Shown: positions 42,572 to 51,963, counted from the first letter of the stretch. The stretch is 64,000 nt of DNA from Planctomycetota bacterium (GCA_029259935.1 JAJDEH010000348.1:1-64000); one strand, 5' to 3'. Notes: generated by a model not told the origin, from the sequence alone. Made by a program: numbers and translations.

Positions 42572-44800
42572 CTATTGGCCGGCCGCTTCGCCCGGTTCTT
42601 CGATGGCGAACAGGAACCGGTTCGAGGCGATATACAGGACACCATTGGCCACGATCGGCGTGCTATAAACGGCGCCGTCCATATTGAACTCGGCGAACGG
42701 CTCACTCTCCATGGTCGAGAGGTTAAAGATCGCGACATCGCCATCTTCATCGCCGATATAGACCTTGCCGTCGGCGATCAGCGGAGATCCCCAGGCTGCC
42801 GCGAACATGTCGTAGGTCCAATAGGCGCGTCCCGTTTTCGCGTTCAAGCAATGGAACAAACCGCTGAAATCGGCGATGTACAGAATGTCGTCCTTGATGG
42901 CGACCGTTCCGCAACTGCGGTGCATCGTTTCCTCGAAGTCGATGCGGCCATCGTCGTTGAGATCACGATCGGCGACTGAATAATGCCACACGACGGCGGA
43001 GTTCATGTTGTCGACCGCGACTTCTCCGTCCGCTTCGATGACGGCTTGCAGCCGTTTGGGAGGAATCGGAGTTCGCTTGTCGCCTTCGACCTTCATGGCC
43101 AAACTGGGGCTCACATCGCCGCGCTTGGTGGGGTCGAGGCACCACAGATGGCCTTCGCCCTCGCCGTGTTCCGGATCTTGGCCGACGGCGACGTAAACGA
43201 GTCCGTCGTAGATGACCGGCGTGGCAATGATGTTATTCCTTGTGCCGCGGCCGCCCAACACCCACTCCGACGTTTTGGGGTTGGCGTCGAACTTCCACAG
43301 AAGTTCCGGCTTTCCGTCCGTGCCCCGGTCGGCCTTGAACGAATAGACCCAACCGTCGCCGCCGCCGAAAATGACTTGCGGCACGCCGCCCAGTTCGGCG
43401 ACCGTGGGGGATGACCACTGGCCGTGCAAGATGTTCAAACCGGGCGACTTGTCGGTCCACAGCACTTCGCCCGTGTTCTTATCCATGGCAATAAAGCTGG
43501 GGGCGTCGGGAGCTGGGATGTTCAGGTGCGATTCGTCGACGCCATTGGATGTGTTGACAAACAGGATGTCGCCATGCGACGTGACGGAGCAACTGCACAT
43601 GTTGTGCTGCGAGATTCCCATCTCGGGGCCCATCATGTCGAATTCCCAAACCGTGTCGGCTTCGTTTTTATCCGCGGAGCTGATCTGCTTGAAGAATTCC
43701 AAACGAGGCGCGGTGGGAGAGCCCGCCTTGCGGATTTCAAAGTTTCGCTCGGCATCGGCCACCTTGGCGGTAAACGTCCACTTGCGGCCTGACTTATCCG
43801 CCTCAAGCTTTACTTCCATGGGAACCGGCATTTCGACGCGGCTCAACTCGTTGCGCACATGCTCGCTCAGATTGCCTTCGCCGATGGCGGCCAAAGCGGC
43901 TTCCACGTGATTCTCGTCGCCTTCGCGGGCCGGTGACATGACATTGAACAAGCGGCCCCACTGGTTCTGTACGGGACCGTCGTCCTCGTCGTCGGCGTAA
44001 CCTTGAGTGTCGAGGCAAATCACCATGCCGCGGCTGCTGACGAACCACAGTCGCTCGCCTTCGACCAGCGGGGCACAGCAGATGCCTTGCATTTCCCAGT
44101 CGTGCACGCGGCCCGTGGGCAGTTTCTCACTGGAATGTTGCCAGAGGAATTTGCCATCTTTTTCGTTGAAGCAAACCAGGCAGCCGAGATCGACCTTGTC
44201 TGGGTAACGGGGCAGATAGCCTTCGCTGTTGTTGGTTCCCACAAAGATTCGACCGTCGCCCACTACGGGATTTCCGTAGGTTTGGCTGCCGAGAGCGGCG
44301 ACCCATTTGACATTTTTCGAATCGCTCCATGTTCCCTTTTTCCGGTCGTAATTACCGATATCCCATTCGGCGACGACAGGCCCGGTGATGGGTACATTGT
44401 TGCGATAGGACGATCCACCCCATTGACGCCAATCGCCTTTTTCAAGCACGGCGTTGGCCTTTTTGTCGACGGCTGCGATCGCAACTTGCTCGACCGGTTC
44501 CTCGGTTGATTCTTTGCCATCGCCCGAGTTGCCAGTCGCTTCCTTGCCATTGTCTGTCGTTGGTTTCGTATCGTTGTCCGCGACTGTATTGTCGTCCGCT
44601 TCTTTCCCCGTGCCTTCCGTCTGCTGGTCATCGTCACTCAATTGTTCGTCGCCGTCGATGTCCTCGATCGGTGGCGGGCTGGTTGAGTTAGAACTCAACT
44701 CGATCGTCTTCTGTTGGCAGCCAGAAGTAATCACCGTGGCGGCCATGCCTAGAAGTGTTGCGACGACAATCATCGCAAAGGCGGTGTGAGTCGTTTTCAT
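42572..44800 (-). CDS. PQQ-like beta-propeller lipoprotein
   Basis: 742 residues from the ATG at 44800, with GGAGATT upstream. The signal sequence ends in a lipobox (VITSGCQQ). A long acidic, Thr/Asp/Glu-rich linker (about residues 35-90) follows. The rest is a PQQ-enzyme-type beta-propeller with repeats such as WRQWGGSSYRNN, GKFLWQHSSE, GRIFVGTNN, GEVLWTDKSPGLN and GRAYWTYDMF. Such proteins range from PQQ dehydrogenases to BamB-like scaffolds. I see no active-site pattern proving catalysis, so 'propeller' is the safe level. It shares architecture with the upstream gene at 44885, 84 bases away, which suggests an operon of paralogs ending at the terminator. Confidence 0.88.
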   Translation of the reverse strand: MKTTHTAFAMIVVATLLGMAATVITSGCQQKTIELSSNSTSPPPIEDIDGDEQLSDDDQQTEGTGKEADDNTVADNDTKPTTDNGKEATGNSGDGKESTEEPVEQVAIAAVDKKANAVLEKGDWRQWGGSSYRNNVPITGPVVAEWDIGNYDRKKGTWSDSKNVKWVAALGSQTYGNPVVGDGRIFVGTNNSEGYLPRYPDKVDLGCLVCFNEKDGKFLWQHSSEKLPTGRVHDWEMQGICCAPLVEGERLWFVSSRGMVICLDTQGYADDEDDGPVQNQWGRLFNVMSPAREGDENHVEAALAAIGEGNLSEHVRNELSRVEMPVPMEVKLEADKSGRKWTFTAKVADAERNFEIRKAGSPTAPRLEFFKQISSADKNEADTVWEFDMMGPEMGISQHNMCSCSVTSHGDILFVNTSNGVDESHLNIPAPDAPSFIAMDKNTGEVLWTDKSPGLNILHGQWSSPTVAELGGVPQVIFGGGDGWVYSFKADRGTDGKPELLWKFDANPKTSEWVLGGRGTRNNIIATPVIYDGLVYVAVGQDPEHGEGEGHLWCLDPTKRGDVSPSLAMKVEGDKRTPIPPKRLQAVIEADGEVAVDNMNSAVVWHYSVADRDLNDDGRIDFEETMHRSCGTVAIKDDILYIADFSGLFHCLNAKTGRAYWTYDMFAAAWGSPLIADGKVYIGDEDGDVAIFNLSTMESEPFAEFNMDGAVYSTPIVANGVLYIASNRFLFAIEEPGEAAGQ

Positions 44801-44884
44801 TGGGGAATCTCCGTGAAGGTGGGTCAATCCGCATCGCGGATGGTGGGCAGGGTCTTGGTATTTATTGGTGAATCAAGCGGGCCG

Positions 44885-47473
44885 TTAGTCTTTTGATTCG
44901 TCGGCCTTGGATGCGTCCTTGGAATCGTCCGTTGCATCCTTATCCGTATCCTTGGACTCTGTTTCCTTGGACTCCGTTTCCGTATCCTTGGATTTGGACT
45001 TCGTTTCCGTAGCGTCCGCGCCGGCGTCGTCTTTTGTTTCGGCTGCATCGGAACTCTCCTCGGCGACCAACGAATCGTTGCTAACGACCGACAGGTTGTC
45101 GATGTAAAGTTCAGCATCCTTGGCATTGCCAAACAGGCCGGGACTGCCCGACTTGTTCGGGACCGTGTCGACCGCTTCGAGCGTCCAATCGGCCGGCTCC
45201 ATTTCGTCGCGGGGCCAAATCTTGCCGCGCAGCACGGCCTTGCCGTCTTCGTTCGCGGCTTGCAGTTTCATGGTGTACCAGGTGTCGCCTTTCCAGGGAT
45301 AGTCGAGGACGACCTTGGTACGGTAGTCGTGCGGAACCCAAGTTCGCAGTTCCAGCTTTTGATTGGCACCTTGCAGATCGAGCGTATAGCCTTGGGCGAT
45401 CAGCCCGATGTCGGGCAGTTTATTATCAGTTAGCGCGCCCTTGATGTCGGCTTGAATCGTGTAGTCGCTCAGCTCGGGATGTCCCATCCAACTGCGGCTG
45501 CGAGTTCCTTTGGGAATCGTCGTGACTTTAACCATCACGTTGCTACCGTCAACTTCCCGAATCTGATGCCGATAGCGGGCACCGACCCAGGTGACGGGCG
45601 GCGCGCGAAGGCCTTCAAAATCGAACTTCCAGGGCAGCGATGGAACCACACGAATTTTGGCCGTGCCTTCCAAGCCGCCGGACTTGGCCTTGACGGTGAT
45701 CGCGACGTGGCCGTGTTCCGGTGCCTCGTCGCTCTGCGGGGCGAGAAATGTTCCTCCCCCAACGATCTCGCCGGGGCCGTCCAGTTCCCAGGTCACGTCG
45801 GACGCCTCACCGATCAATTGGCCGCGTGAGTTGTAAATATTGGCGGCGAATTGATGAATGCGCGAGGGCTTGATCAACAAGTCAGCGGGAATAATTTGCA
45901 GATGGGCCGGCTTTTCATCTTCGGACAATGGAGCTTCTTTCGGCTCGGCGGGGGGATCCGTCATGCCATGCTTTTTGCTGGTGTCCTCGATACAGTACAT
46001 GGCGTTCGTCGTTTGCAAGAACAGCTTGCCATGCGACACGATGGGAGAAGCGTACACTTCCTCGCCACCGGGCAAACGGCCTTGGCTGACGATGTCGACG
46101 CCGGTCGGCTTCATTTCACTTGGCTTGAGTACTTGATACGTACTCGTGGTGAAGGCGTAAATCTTTCCGTCGGCATAGAGCGGGCTGGCACGCATCATGG
46201 TGCCGCGTAGGGCATGCCTTTTGAACAATTCTTCGCCCGATTCGGCGTCGAAGATATGCAGCTTGGCGCCGTCCGAACAGCAGTACAGTTTGCCGTCGAT
46301 ATAGATGGGCGAACTCTTGCCAATCTTGAGAGACTCGACGCGCCACTTTTCACCCGCTTTGGTGATGTCGCCCGTGCCGGCTAGCGAGTTGATTCCCACG
46401 ACGCCGCCCATGGCGGTACCCTGGACGTTTTCTTCGCTGTGCCCGGAGTAGACCGATTCGCCGACGACCAGCGGCGCGACATTCAAACCTCGTCGTGAAA
46501 AACGATATTGCCAAATGGGCACGCCCGTTCGCGGTTGAAAGCCCCAGATCGCACCGTCGCCCGATCCAAAGATCACCTGCTTCTGGCCGTCGATCACGGT
46601 CACGGTCGGGGAACTGTAACTGGTATCGTAAGGCAAGGGACGAGTTCCATTAAACCAAACGACGTCTCCGGTGGCTTTGTCGAAGCCGATGAATCGATGA
46701 GCCGGCTTGGCGTTGTCACCCCACCCGATGACGATCGCGCTGATGATCACGACGTCGTCGCAAATCACGGGGAAGTTCGTGCGGCCACCATAAGTACTCA
46801 GCAGGCCGAACCGCTCGTGCATCGGCACGCTCCACACTGTCTCGCCGTTTTCGCCATTGATGCATTGGAAGAAACCGCAAACGCCCAACGCGTAGACCAT
46901 TCCGGTGCTGGGATCGGCAGCCACCGACGACCAGCCGACGCGCGTGTCGGGTACGTCCGAGAGCCAGACATTGAATCGGTTCTCCCAAAGAATGTCGCCC
47001 GTTTTCATGTCGGCGCAGACAACCTTTTCGCCCTCTTCGGCGGTTCCCGGCTTGTCGCGCATGATCGTGTACAATCGCCCGCCCATCGTGACGGGGGTGC
47101 TGCGGCCGCCGAGCTTATCGTTCTTCCACACGATGTTGCTCTTATCGCCGCCACGCAGATCGAAGTCGTCGGCCAAGCCGGTTTCGTAGGAGGTGCCGTT
47201 GTAGCGGGGACCGCGCCAAAACGTCCAATCGCGGGCGTCAAGTTCCACCGGCTTGGGACTGGTGTCGTCGGCCGCAGCGACTTGAACGTCTTCTTCAATC
47301 TCCGTGTCGCTGGAGGCACTTGAACTGGTAGTTGTCGTGCTGCCGAAGGTCGAGGTCGTGCTGCTGCCGGCGTAGTAAGTGCGGACGCATCCGCCGCAGC
47401 CCATCAGCGCGAGGGCCACCATCAGGGAGAGACTCGAAGAGACAATGAAGAAATGAAAAATGTTCCGTTTCAT
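44885..47473 (-). CDS. PQQ-like beta-propeller lipoprotein with C-terminal beta domain and acidic tail
   Basis: 862 residues. The signal sequence ends at a lipobox (LALMGCGGC), then comes a Ser/Thr-rich linker. A PQQ-like propeller covers about residues 75-510 (WTFWRGPRYNGTSYETG, GDILWENRF, GETVWSVPMHE). A second part, about 530-790, contains an Ig-like segment and a beta-sandwich (WKFDFEGLRAPPVTWVG, then DWTLEAVDTVPNKSGSPGLF, ending AELYIDNLSVV), reminiscent of carbohydrate-binding or 3-keto-glycoside hydrolase-like domains. The last 60 residues are a low-complexity tail of Asp, Glu, Lys, Ser and Thr (KDTETESKETESKDTDKD). Probably a surface or outer-membrane lipoprotein; function unknown. 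Confidence 0.88.
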   Translation of the reverse strand: MKRNIFHFFIVSSSLSLMVALALMGCGGCVRTYYAGSSTTSTFGSTTTTSSSASSDTEIEEDVQVAAADDTSPKPVELDARDWTFWRGPRYNGTSYETGLADDFDLRGGDKSNIVWKNDKLGGRSTPVTMGGRLYTIMRDKPGTAEEGEKVVCADMKTGDILWENRFNVWLSDVPDTRVGWSSVAADPSTGMVYALGVCGFFQCINGENGETVWSVPMHERFGLLSTYGGRTNFPVICDDVVIISAIVIGWGDNAKPAHRFIGFDKATGDVVWFNGTRPLPYDTSYSSPTVTVIDGQKQVIFGSGDGAIWGFQPRTGVPIWQYRFSRRGLNVAPLVVGESVYSGHSEENVQGTAMGGVVGINSLAGTGDITKAGEKWRVESLKIGKSSPIYIDGKLYCCSDGAKLHIFDAESGEELFKRHALRGTMMRASPLYADGKIYAFTTSTYQVLKPSEMKPTGVDIVSQGRLPGGEEVYASPIVSHGKLFLQTTNAMYCIEDTSKKHGMTDPPAEPKEAPLSEDEKPAHLQIIPADLLIKPSRIHQFAANIYNSRGQLIGEASDVTWELDGPGEIVGGGTFLAPQSDEAPEHGHVAITVKAKSGGLEGTAKIRVVPSLPWKFDFEGLRAPPVTWVGARYRHQIREVDGSNVMVKVTTIPKGTRSRSWMGHPELSDYTIQADIKGALTDNKLPDIGLIAQGYTLDLQGANQKLELRTWVPHDYRTKVVLDYPWKGDTWYTMKLQAANEDGKAVLRGKIWPRDEMEPADWTLEAVDTVPNKSGSPGLFGNAKDAELYIDNLSVVSNDSLVAEESSDAAETKDDAGADATETKSKSKDTETESKETESKDTDKDATDDSKDASKADESKD

Positions 47474-47536
47474 AACAGGCTCGCATTATTTTCAGTTATG
47501 GGCGTATCGGACCGGCGTGGTTGCCGCCGAGTGTCT

Positions 47537-47902
47537 TCAATCAAACCATTCATCTTGAGGATCAAATTTGGGAAGCACGACGATCAAGACCGTCATCCGG
47601 CCAATGGCTCGATGTCGAGTTCCCGGGCGAATCATCACGCACATGCCGGGCGCGACGTCGATCTGGTCGTCATTGAGCTGCATCCGCGCCCCAGGTTCGC
47701 AATCGAGAAAGTAGTACGTTTCCGTCAGCCTCTTGTGGTAGTGCAACCGGGAATCCGTCGAGATTTGCGTAACATGAATGGTGGCCGGGAAATCGCTGGC
47801 ATCGGCGAATGCCCTGCGGGCGACTCCGCACGGGCACGGCGTGCCGGGAATTTGAGCGAAGTCCACAACCTCGTACGGAGACTGAGTTAGTTGCTGCGTC
47901 AT
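47537..47902 (-). CDS. Small cupin-fold protein
   Basis: 121 residues, cytoplasmic, a single cupin domain. The metal site pattern is visible: HYHKRLTETYYFLDC gives the His-x-His-x4-Glu of motif 1, and the second motif reads PGMCVMIRPGTRHRAIG with its His. Cupins of this size act as sugar-phosphate isomerases, dioxygenases or ligand-binding proteins, so the function cannot be narrowed. It lies 63 bases upstream of the PQQ-like lipoprotein gene at 44885-47473 on the same strand and could be the first gene of that operon. Its start faces the divergent Cys-rich gene array. Confidence 0.85.
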   Translation of the reverse strand: MTQQLTQSPYEVVDFAQIPGTPCPCGVARRAFADASDFPATIHVTQISTDSRLHYHKRLTETYYFLDCEPGARMQLNDDQIDVAPGMCVMIRPGTRHRAIGRMTVLIVVLPKFDPQDEWFD

Positions 47903-48453
47903 GCGGCGGCGGGATGGATGGTGGTGGGGATTCCAGCATCAACTGCAATCACTAAGTCTACCACCCCGACCGCTTGCCCTACAACCGTCACTGCCCGAAC
48001 TTTCCCCCCACTTGGAGTCTTGAGGCCAGCACAAGCGGCCATCGTCGACAGCCCGTCACACCACATAACTGGTAGGGTTTTTCTAGCTTATGGAGCCGTC
48101 AAGGTTTGGCTAATGATTGAAGTAAACTATTAGCACGGAATCCCTTACATGTGCTCAAGCGGCATAATCAGACCGACCGATATCAATTTTGTCACGTCAA
48201 AAGTGCCTTCCTGGCACGGTTCATCGCACCTACCCATCGGTTAATTACTCGCCATCCAATGGCTCGACCGGTTGGCCGCGATGAAAACCCCCTGTCGTTT
48301 TCGTCACACCCTTCCTTTTTAACCTCCCCCCGCTTGTCCCAGGATGTTGGGCCAGATTCGACGTGCGCAACCGCGTCGCGGCCAGGGCAGGTCCTTGAAG
48401 TCACACCCCGACTTAAACACAGGATCCCATCACTCGTTAAGGAGAACGGCTCG
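47903..48453. other. Intergenic region and leader of the first Cys-rich gene
   Basis: No gene is seen. It contains two short blocks, CAATGGCTCGACCGGTTGG (48257) and GACGTGCGC (48360), that are also found in the leader of the second Cys-rich gene, as listed separately. Confidence 0.5.
48257..48368 (+). promoter_or_regulatory. Conserved leader blocks of Cys-rich gene 1
   Basis: TGGCTCGACCGGTT and GACGTGCGC occur in this order upstream of Cys-rich genes 1 and 2; gene 3 keeps only GGATTGGCTC. These are candidate promoter or regulator sites. Confidence 0.35.
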
Positions 48454-49209
48454 ATGAAGTGGAACATTATTTGTGGAGCGCTCCTGTTGAGCGCCGTCAT
48501 GTCAACGCAGAGTTTTGGATTTGAACTCTTGAACCGCATGCTCGGAATCCATTCGGGCTGCTGCGCTTCACGCTCTTGTTGCAGTGCGCCGAGTTGCTGC
48601 CAACCGGCCTGCGGATGCGAACCTTGCCAGCCGAAGTGTGGTTGCGAACCAAACTATTGCTGCCAACCAAAGTGCGGTTGCGAACCCCGCTATTGCTGCC
48701 AGCCGAAATGCGGTTGCGAACCGAGTTGCGGTTGTAAGCCGGCCTGCGGTTGCGATCCCTGCCGTACGTCTTGCTGCAAACCGCGACGTTGCTTTAGGAT
48801 TTCGATCCCGAAGTTGGCCTTTCCGAAGTTCAATCTGTTCGGCGGTTGCTGCCACACTCGCAGTTGCTGTGATTCGCATTGCTGTCAGCCGAAGTGCGGA
48901 TGCGAACCAAGCTGCTGCTGCCAACCCAAGTGCGGTTGCGAACCGAGTTGCTGCTGCCAACCGAAATGTGGTTGCGAGCCTAATTGCTGCTGCCAGCCGG
49001 CGTGTGGTTGCGACGCGACTTGCTGCCGACCTCATTGTGGCTGCGAGGGACATCAGGGCAATCACCGCGTAGACGACTACGACGCGCCCGCGCCGGTCAT
49101 CGACGGCGACGACGCTCCGCCCCCGCCGCCAGCGCCCATCGTCGATCCTTCGGCCTTCCTTCGAAGTCGACACCGAGTCATCCAGGCGTCGTCCGTACAG
49201 ATTCGCTAA
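48454..49209 (+). CDS. Extremely Cys-rich secreted repeat protein 1
   Basis: 251 residues from the ATG at 48454 (AAGGAG upstream); the longer open frame is rejected. The signal peptide MKWNIICGALLLSAVMSTQS is followed by FGFELLNRMLG, shared with two downstream paralogs. The mature chain has about 54 Cys, mostly in QPKCGCEP and QPACGCEP repeats with SCC/CCC blocks. A central island (RISIPKLAFPKFNLF) has no Cys. The C-terminus is acidic and Pro-rich, ending PIVDPSAF. The Cys and Pro content fits a disulfide-crosslinked envelope or appendage protein; metal binding is the main alternative. No known family is recognised with certainty. Confidence 0.85.
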   Translation: MKWNIICGALLLSAVMSTQSFGFELLNRMLGIHSGCCASRSCCSAPSCCQPACGCEPCQPKCGCEPNYCCQPKCGCEPRYCCQPKCGCEPSCGCKPACGCDPCRTSCCKPRRCFRISIPKLAFPKFNLFGGCCHTRSCCDSHCCQPKCGCEPSCCCQPKCGCEPSCCCQPKCGCEPNCCCQPACGCDATCCRPHCGCEGHQGNHRVDDYDAPAPVIDGDDAPPPPPAPIVDPSAFLRSRHRVIQASSVQIR

Positions 49210-49254
49210 CGCCTACGACATTCACGACCGTAAAGATTGTGTTGGCTCCTATCG

Positions 49255-49287
49255 CGGCCCGTTCGGAATCGGATTCCGAACGGGCCG
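49255..49287 (+). terminator. Perfect 16-base palindrome, probable terminator of Cys-rich gene 1
   Basis: CGGCCCGTTCGGAATC and its exact complement are separated by one base. The T tract after it is weak (TTACCATTGTT), so an RNA-end function is likely but not certain. Confidence 0.7.
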
Positions 49288-49826
49288 TTACCATTGTTAG
49301 CGAAGCATTATTGTGTCCCAGCCAATTCGCGCCGTTACACCTGACGGATGCGCCACAATCGCGTCGCTAAACTTCACCTAATTGAAGCAACCCTCACGGC
49401 ACAAGCGGCGTTTTGAATCGCGCCGATTACATCTTGCATCGTGCTCTTTCGTCGCAGAGAAGAAGTTGGGCAAAACCCGTGATAAAGCGTCAAGCGTCGC
49501 GATCGTATTCGCCGATACCGTTGATACGACACGAGAATCTCGTACCCCTACGCGACAACGTGTCAGCCAACCGGAGCGGACTTTATCGGGTCATGGATTG
49601 GCTCGACCGGTTCTGGCAAAAAAACCTACCGTGTGAATTGCTGCTGATTTTCCCACCTTTTTGCCTCACCCTAAGCAACGCAAACTTGGACGACTGACCA
49701 GTCATCCCGGCTCTGCCTAGCAACGTAATGCCGCGAATTGACGTGCGCATTGCGCGGATCGCGGAAAGAGGAACTTTGGTTCGGCGGCAGACTAAACAGT
49801 TCCCATTTTTAAGGAGACGTGGCTCG
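49288..49826. other. Intergenic region and leader of Cys-rich gene 2
   Basis: No gene is supported. Block GGATTGGCTCGACCGGTT at 49595-49612 and GACGTGCGC at 49740-49748 match the leader of gene 1. The second paralog's ribosome site AAGGAGACGTGGCTCG ends at 49826. Confidence 0.5.
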
Positions 49827-50582
49827 ATGAAGTGGAACATGATGATTGCTTCGCTCATTATGAGCGTTGGATTGTGTACACAGAGCTTTGGTTTCGAGTT
49901 GCTCGACCGAATGCTCGGTGTTGGTGGTGGTGGCTGTTGCACAAGCTGTTGCAGCACCCCTTGTTGTGACCCCTGCTGCAACGACTGCGGCTGCGACCCT
50001 TGCTGCAATAGCTGTGGATGTGATCCCTGCTGTAACCCTTGCTGCAAGAAGCGCTGCGGTGGTTTGCTGGACGGACTGCTCGGCGGTGGCTGCTGCAAAT
50101 CGCGCTGCTGTGCCCCGGCCTGTGGTTGCGATCCTTGCTGCAATAGCTGTGGTTGTGATCCCTGCTGCAACAGTTGTGGTTGTGATCCTTGCTGTGGTTC
50201 CTGCTGCAAGAAGTCTTGCGGCGGCGGATTGCTCGGCCAGTTGCTCGGTGGCGGATCCTGCTGCAAAAGTTGCTGCGATAGCTGCTGCAACTCGTGCTGC
50301 AATTCGTGCTGCAACTCTTGTTGCGATCCTTGCTGCTGCGACAGTTGCTGCGGCTGCTGCGTGCGTAAGCCGCGCAACCGTTGCATTCCTCCTTGCTGCT
50401 GCAAGCCTCGTTGCTGCACAAGCTACTGCTGTGACAGTTGCTGCGAAGGTGGTGGCGAACCCCAGGAAGCTCCCGCGGAAGCTGACGCCGACGCTCCGGT
50501 TCCTCCGGCGCCCGTCGTTGATCCTTCGGCCTTCCGCTTGCCTCCTCGAAGTGGTCTTTCTCACGCCAGCAATGTCCGCTAA
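49827..50582 (+). CDS. Extremely Cys-rich secreted repeat protein 2
   Basis: 251 residues from the ATG at 49827. Signal peptide start MKWNMMIASLIMSVGL, then FGFELLDRMLGVGGGG as in paralog 3. The mature chain has about 67 Cys in roughly 230 residues (nearly 30 percent), mainly as DPCC, NSCGC and NSCC units, with two islands GGLLDGLLGGG and GGLLGQLLGGG. A basic segment CVRKPRNRCIP is shared with paralog 3. The acidic Ala/Pro tail ends PVVDPSAF. It is closer to paralog 3 than to paralog 1. Such Cys density demands oxidative folding outside the cytoplasm or metal binding; a crosslinked structural protein is the favoured inference. Confidence 0.86.
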   Translation: MKWNMMIASLIMSVGLCTQSFGFELLDRMLGVGGGGCCTSCCSTPCCDPCCNDCGCDPCCNSCGCDPCCNPCCKKRCGGLLDGLLGGGCCKSRCCAPACGCDPCCNSCGCDPCCNSCGCDPCCGSCCKKSCGGGLLGQLLGGGSCCKSCCDSCCNSCCNSCCNSCCDPCCCDSCCGCCVRKPRNRCIPPCCCKPRCCTSYCCDSCCEGGGEPQEAPAEADADAPVPPAPVVDPSAFRLPPRSGLSHASNVR

Positions 50583-50643
50583 GTAAGTGTTCGGATTAAG
50601 CGGCGACCTTGTCGAAGCCTAATCTTGATCAGTCGATATTCAG

Positions 50644-50688
50644 AACGGCCTGTTCGGCTCACACTCCGAGCAGGCCGTTTCTGTTTTC
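50644..50688 (+). terminator. Terminator of Cys-rich gene 2
   Basis: AACGGCCTGTTCGG pairs with CCGAGCAGGCCGTT (one mismatch) across a short loop, followed by TCTGTTTT. Confidence 0.8.
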
Positions 50689-51130
50689 CAGACACGCAAA
50701 GCGTCACGCTGTACGGCCAACAAAGACCTGACCGCCGATTTGCCGGGCCCCACCTGTTGTGTCGCCTAGAATCGGCATCCTTTACGATTTCAAACTGAGT
50801 CAGGTGACAGGAGCAACCCGTCCTGACAACAAGGTTTTCCCAACAGGAGAATCACATCATCTGAGAAGAACGAACTAGGCTCCACGCTAGCTACGCCGAT
50901 ACGGTAACTGTCAACCACGGAATGGCGACATCGATTGCGTCCCGCCGTGAGTGGCTGAACGGAACGGGGATCATTGAGTCAAAAGGATTGGCTCTGCCCG
51001 TTTTGGGACCTACCGTCCGAACTTACGTTTATTCCCCCTTTCCAAATCCAAATTCACGCCTGGAATTTGGGACCGTCATGGAAGGAGATGGGAAAGACAG
51101 TCAAGTTCCTCGTAAAGGAGACGTGGCTCT
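50689..51130. other. Intergenic region and leader of Cys-rich gene 3
   Basis: No gene is supported. GGATTGGCTC at about 50985-50994 recalls the leader block of genes 1 and 2. AAAGGAGACGTGGCTCT precedes the start codon, almost identical to gene 2. Confidence 0.45.
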
Positions 51131-51895
51131 ATGAAGTGGAACATGTTTATCGCCTCGCTCGTGCTGAGCCTAGGGTTGTGCACCCAGAGCTTTGGCTTCG
51201 AGCTACTCGACCGAATGCTCGGTGTGGGTGGTGGCGGCTGCTGCACAAGCTGCTGCAGCACCCCTTGTTGTGACCCTTGCTGCAACAGTTGCGGCTGCGA
51301 CCCTTGCTGTAACACCTGCGGCTGCGACCCCTGCTGCAACAGTTGTGGGTGTGAGCCTTGCTGCAACTCTTGTTGCGGAAAGCGGGTAGGATTGTTGGAC
51401 ATGATCTTCTCGCATGGCTGTGGCTGTAACTCCTGCTGCAACAGTTGTGGCTGTGAGCCCGCCTGTGGATGCGAGCCAGCTTGTGGATGCGAGCCAGCTT
51501 GCGGTTGTGAACCCGCCTGCGGTTGCGAACCGTGTTGTGGTTGCAACTCGCGCTGTGGTTGCGGATCGCGCATGGGCGGCTTGCTTGGCCAGTTGCTCGG
51601 CGGATGCCGCCACCGTTGTTGCGATTCCTGCTGCGACACTTGTTGCGATCCTTGCTGCAACAGTTGCTGCAGTTGCTGTGTCCGAAAATGTCGCAACCGC
51701 TGCATCCCCGCCTGCTGCCCGAAGCGGCGCTGCTGCATGACGGCTTGCTGTGTGTCAGGCTGCTGCTCGAGCGGGGGACAGGTACCCGTCGAAGTCGCCC
51801 CGCATGATGACGAGGATGCCGTGCCCATGCCACCCGCTCCGGTCGTTGACCCTTCGGCCTTTATCCCCTCGGTGCACTTCAAATCGCTTCGCTAG
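51131..51895 (+). CDS. Extremely Cys-rich secreted repeat protein 3
   Basis: 254 residues from the ATG at 51131. The signal peptide (MKWNMFIASLVLSLGLCTQS) and FGFELLDRMLGVGGGG match paralog 2. About 64 Cys occur in DPCC, NSCGC and a run of four EPACGC units, interrupted by islands GLLDMIFSHG and GGLLGQLLGG. A Cys-containing basic block CVRKCRNRCIP and the C-terminal tail ending PVVDPSAF are shared with paralog 2. The EPACGC run resembles paralog 1, so the three proteins look like mosaics made by repeat exchange. Same structural-protein inference as for the other two. Confidence 0.86.
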   Translation: MKWNMFIASLVLSLGLCTQSFGFELLDRMLGVGGGGCCTSCCSTPCCDPCCNSCGCDPCCNTCGCDPCCNSCGCEPCCNSCCGKRVGLLDMIFSHGCGCNSCCNSCGCEPACGCEPACGCEPACGCEPACGCEPCCGCNSRCGCGSRMGGLLGQLLGGCRHRCCDSCCDTCCDPCCNSCCSCCVRKCRNRCIPACCPKRRCCMTACCVSGCCSSGGQVPVEVAPHDDEDAVPMPPAPVVDPSAFIPSVHFKSLR

Positions 51896-51963
51896 ATCAA
51901 CCTGAATAGAGTGTGCATTTGAGCTTGTGGCGCTGCCACGATCGTCTCGCCGAAAACCGATTG

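Noticed and set aside
49583..51882. Gln-, Ala- or Ser-rich frames antisense to the Cys-rich genes
   Set aside because: TGC/TGT repeats read in reverse or shifted frames give Gln, Ala and Ser runs. The plus-strand frames have signal peptides, ribosome sites and conserved ends.
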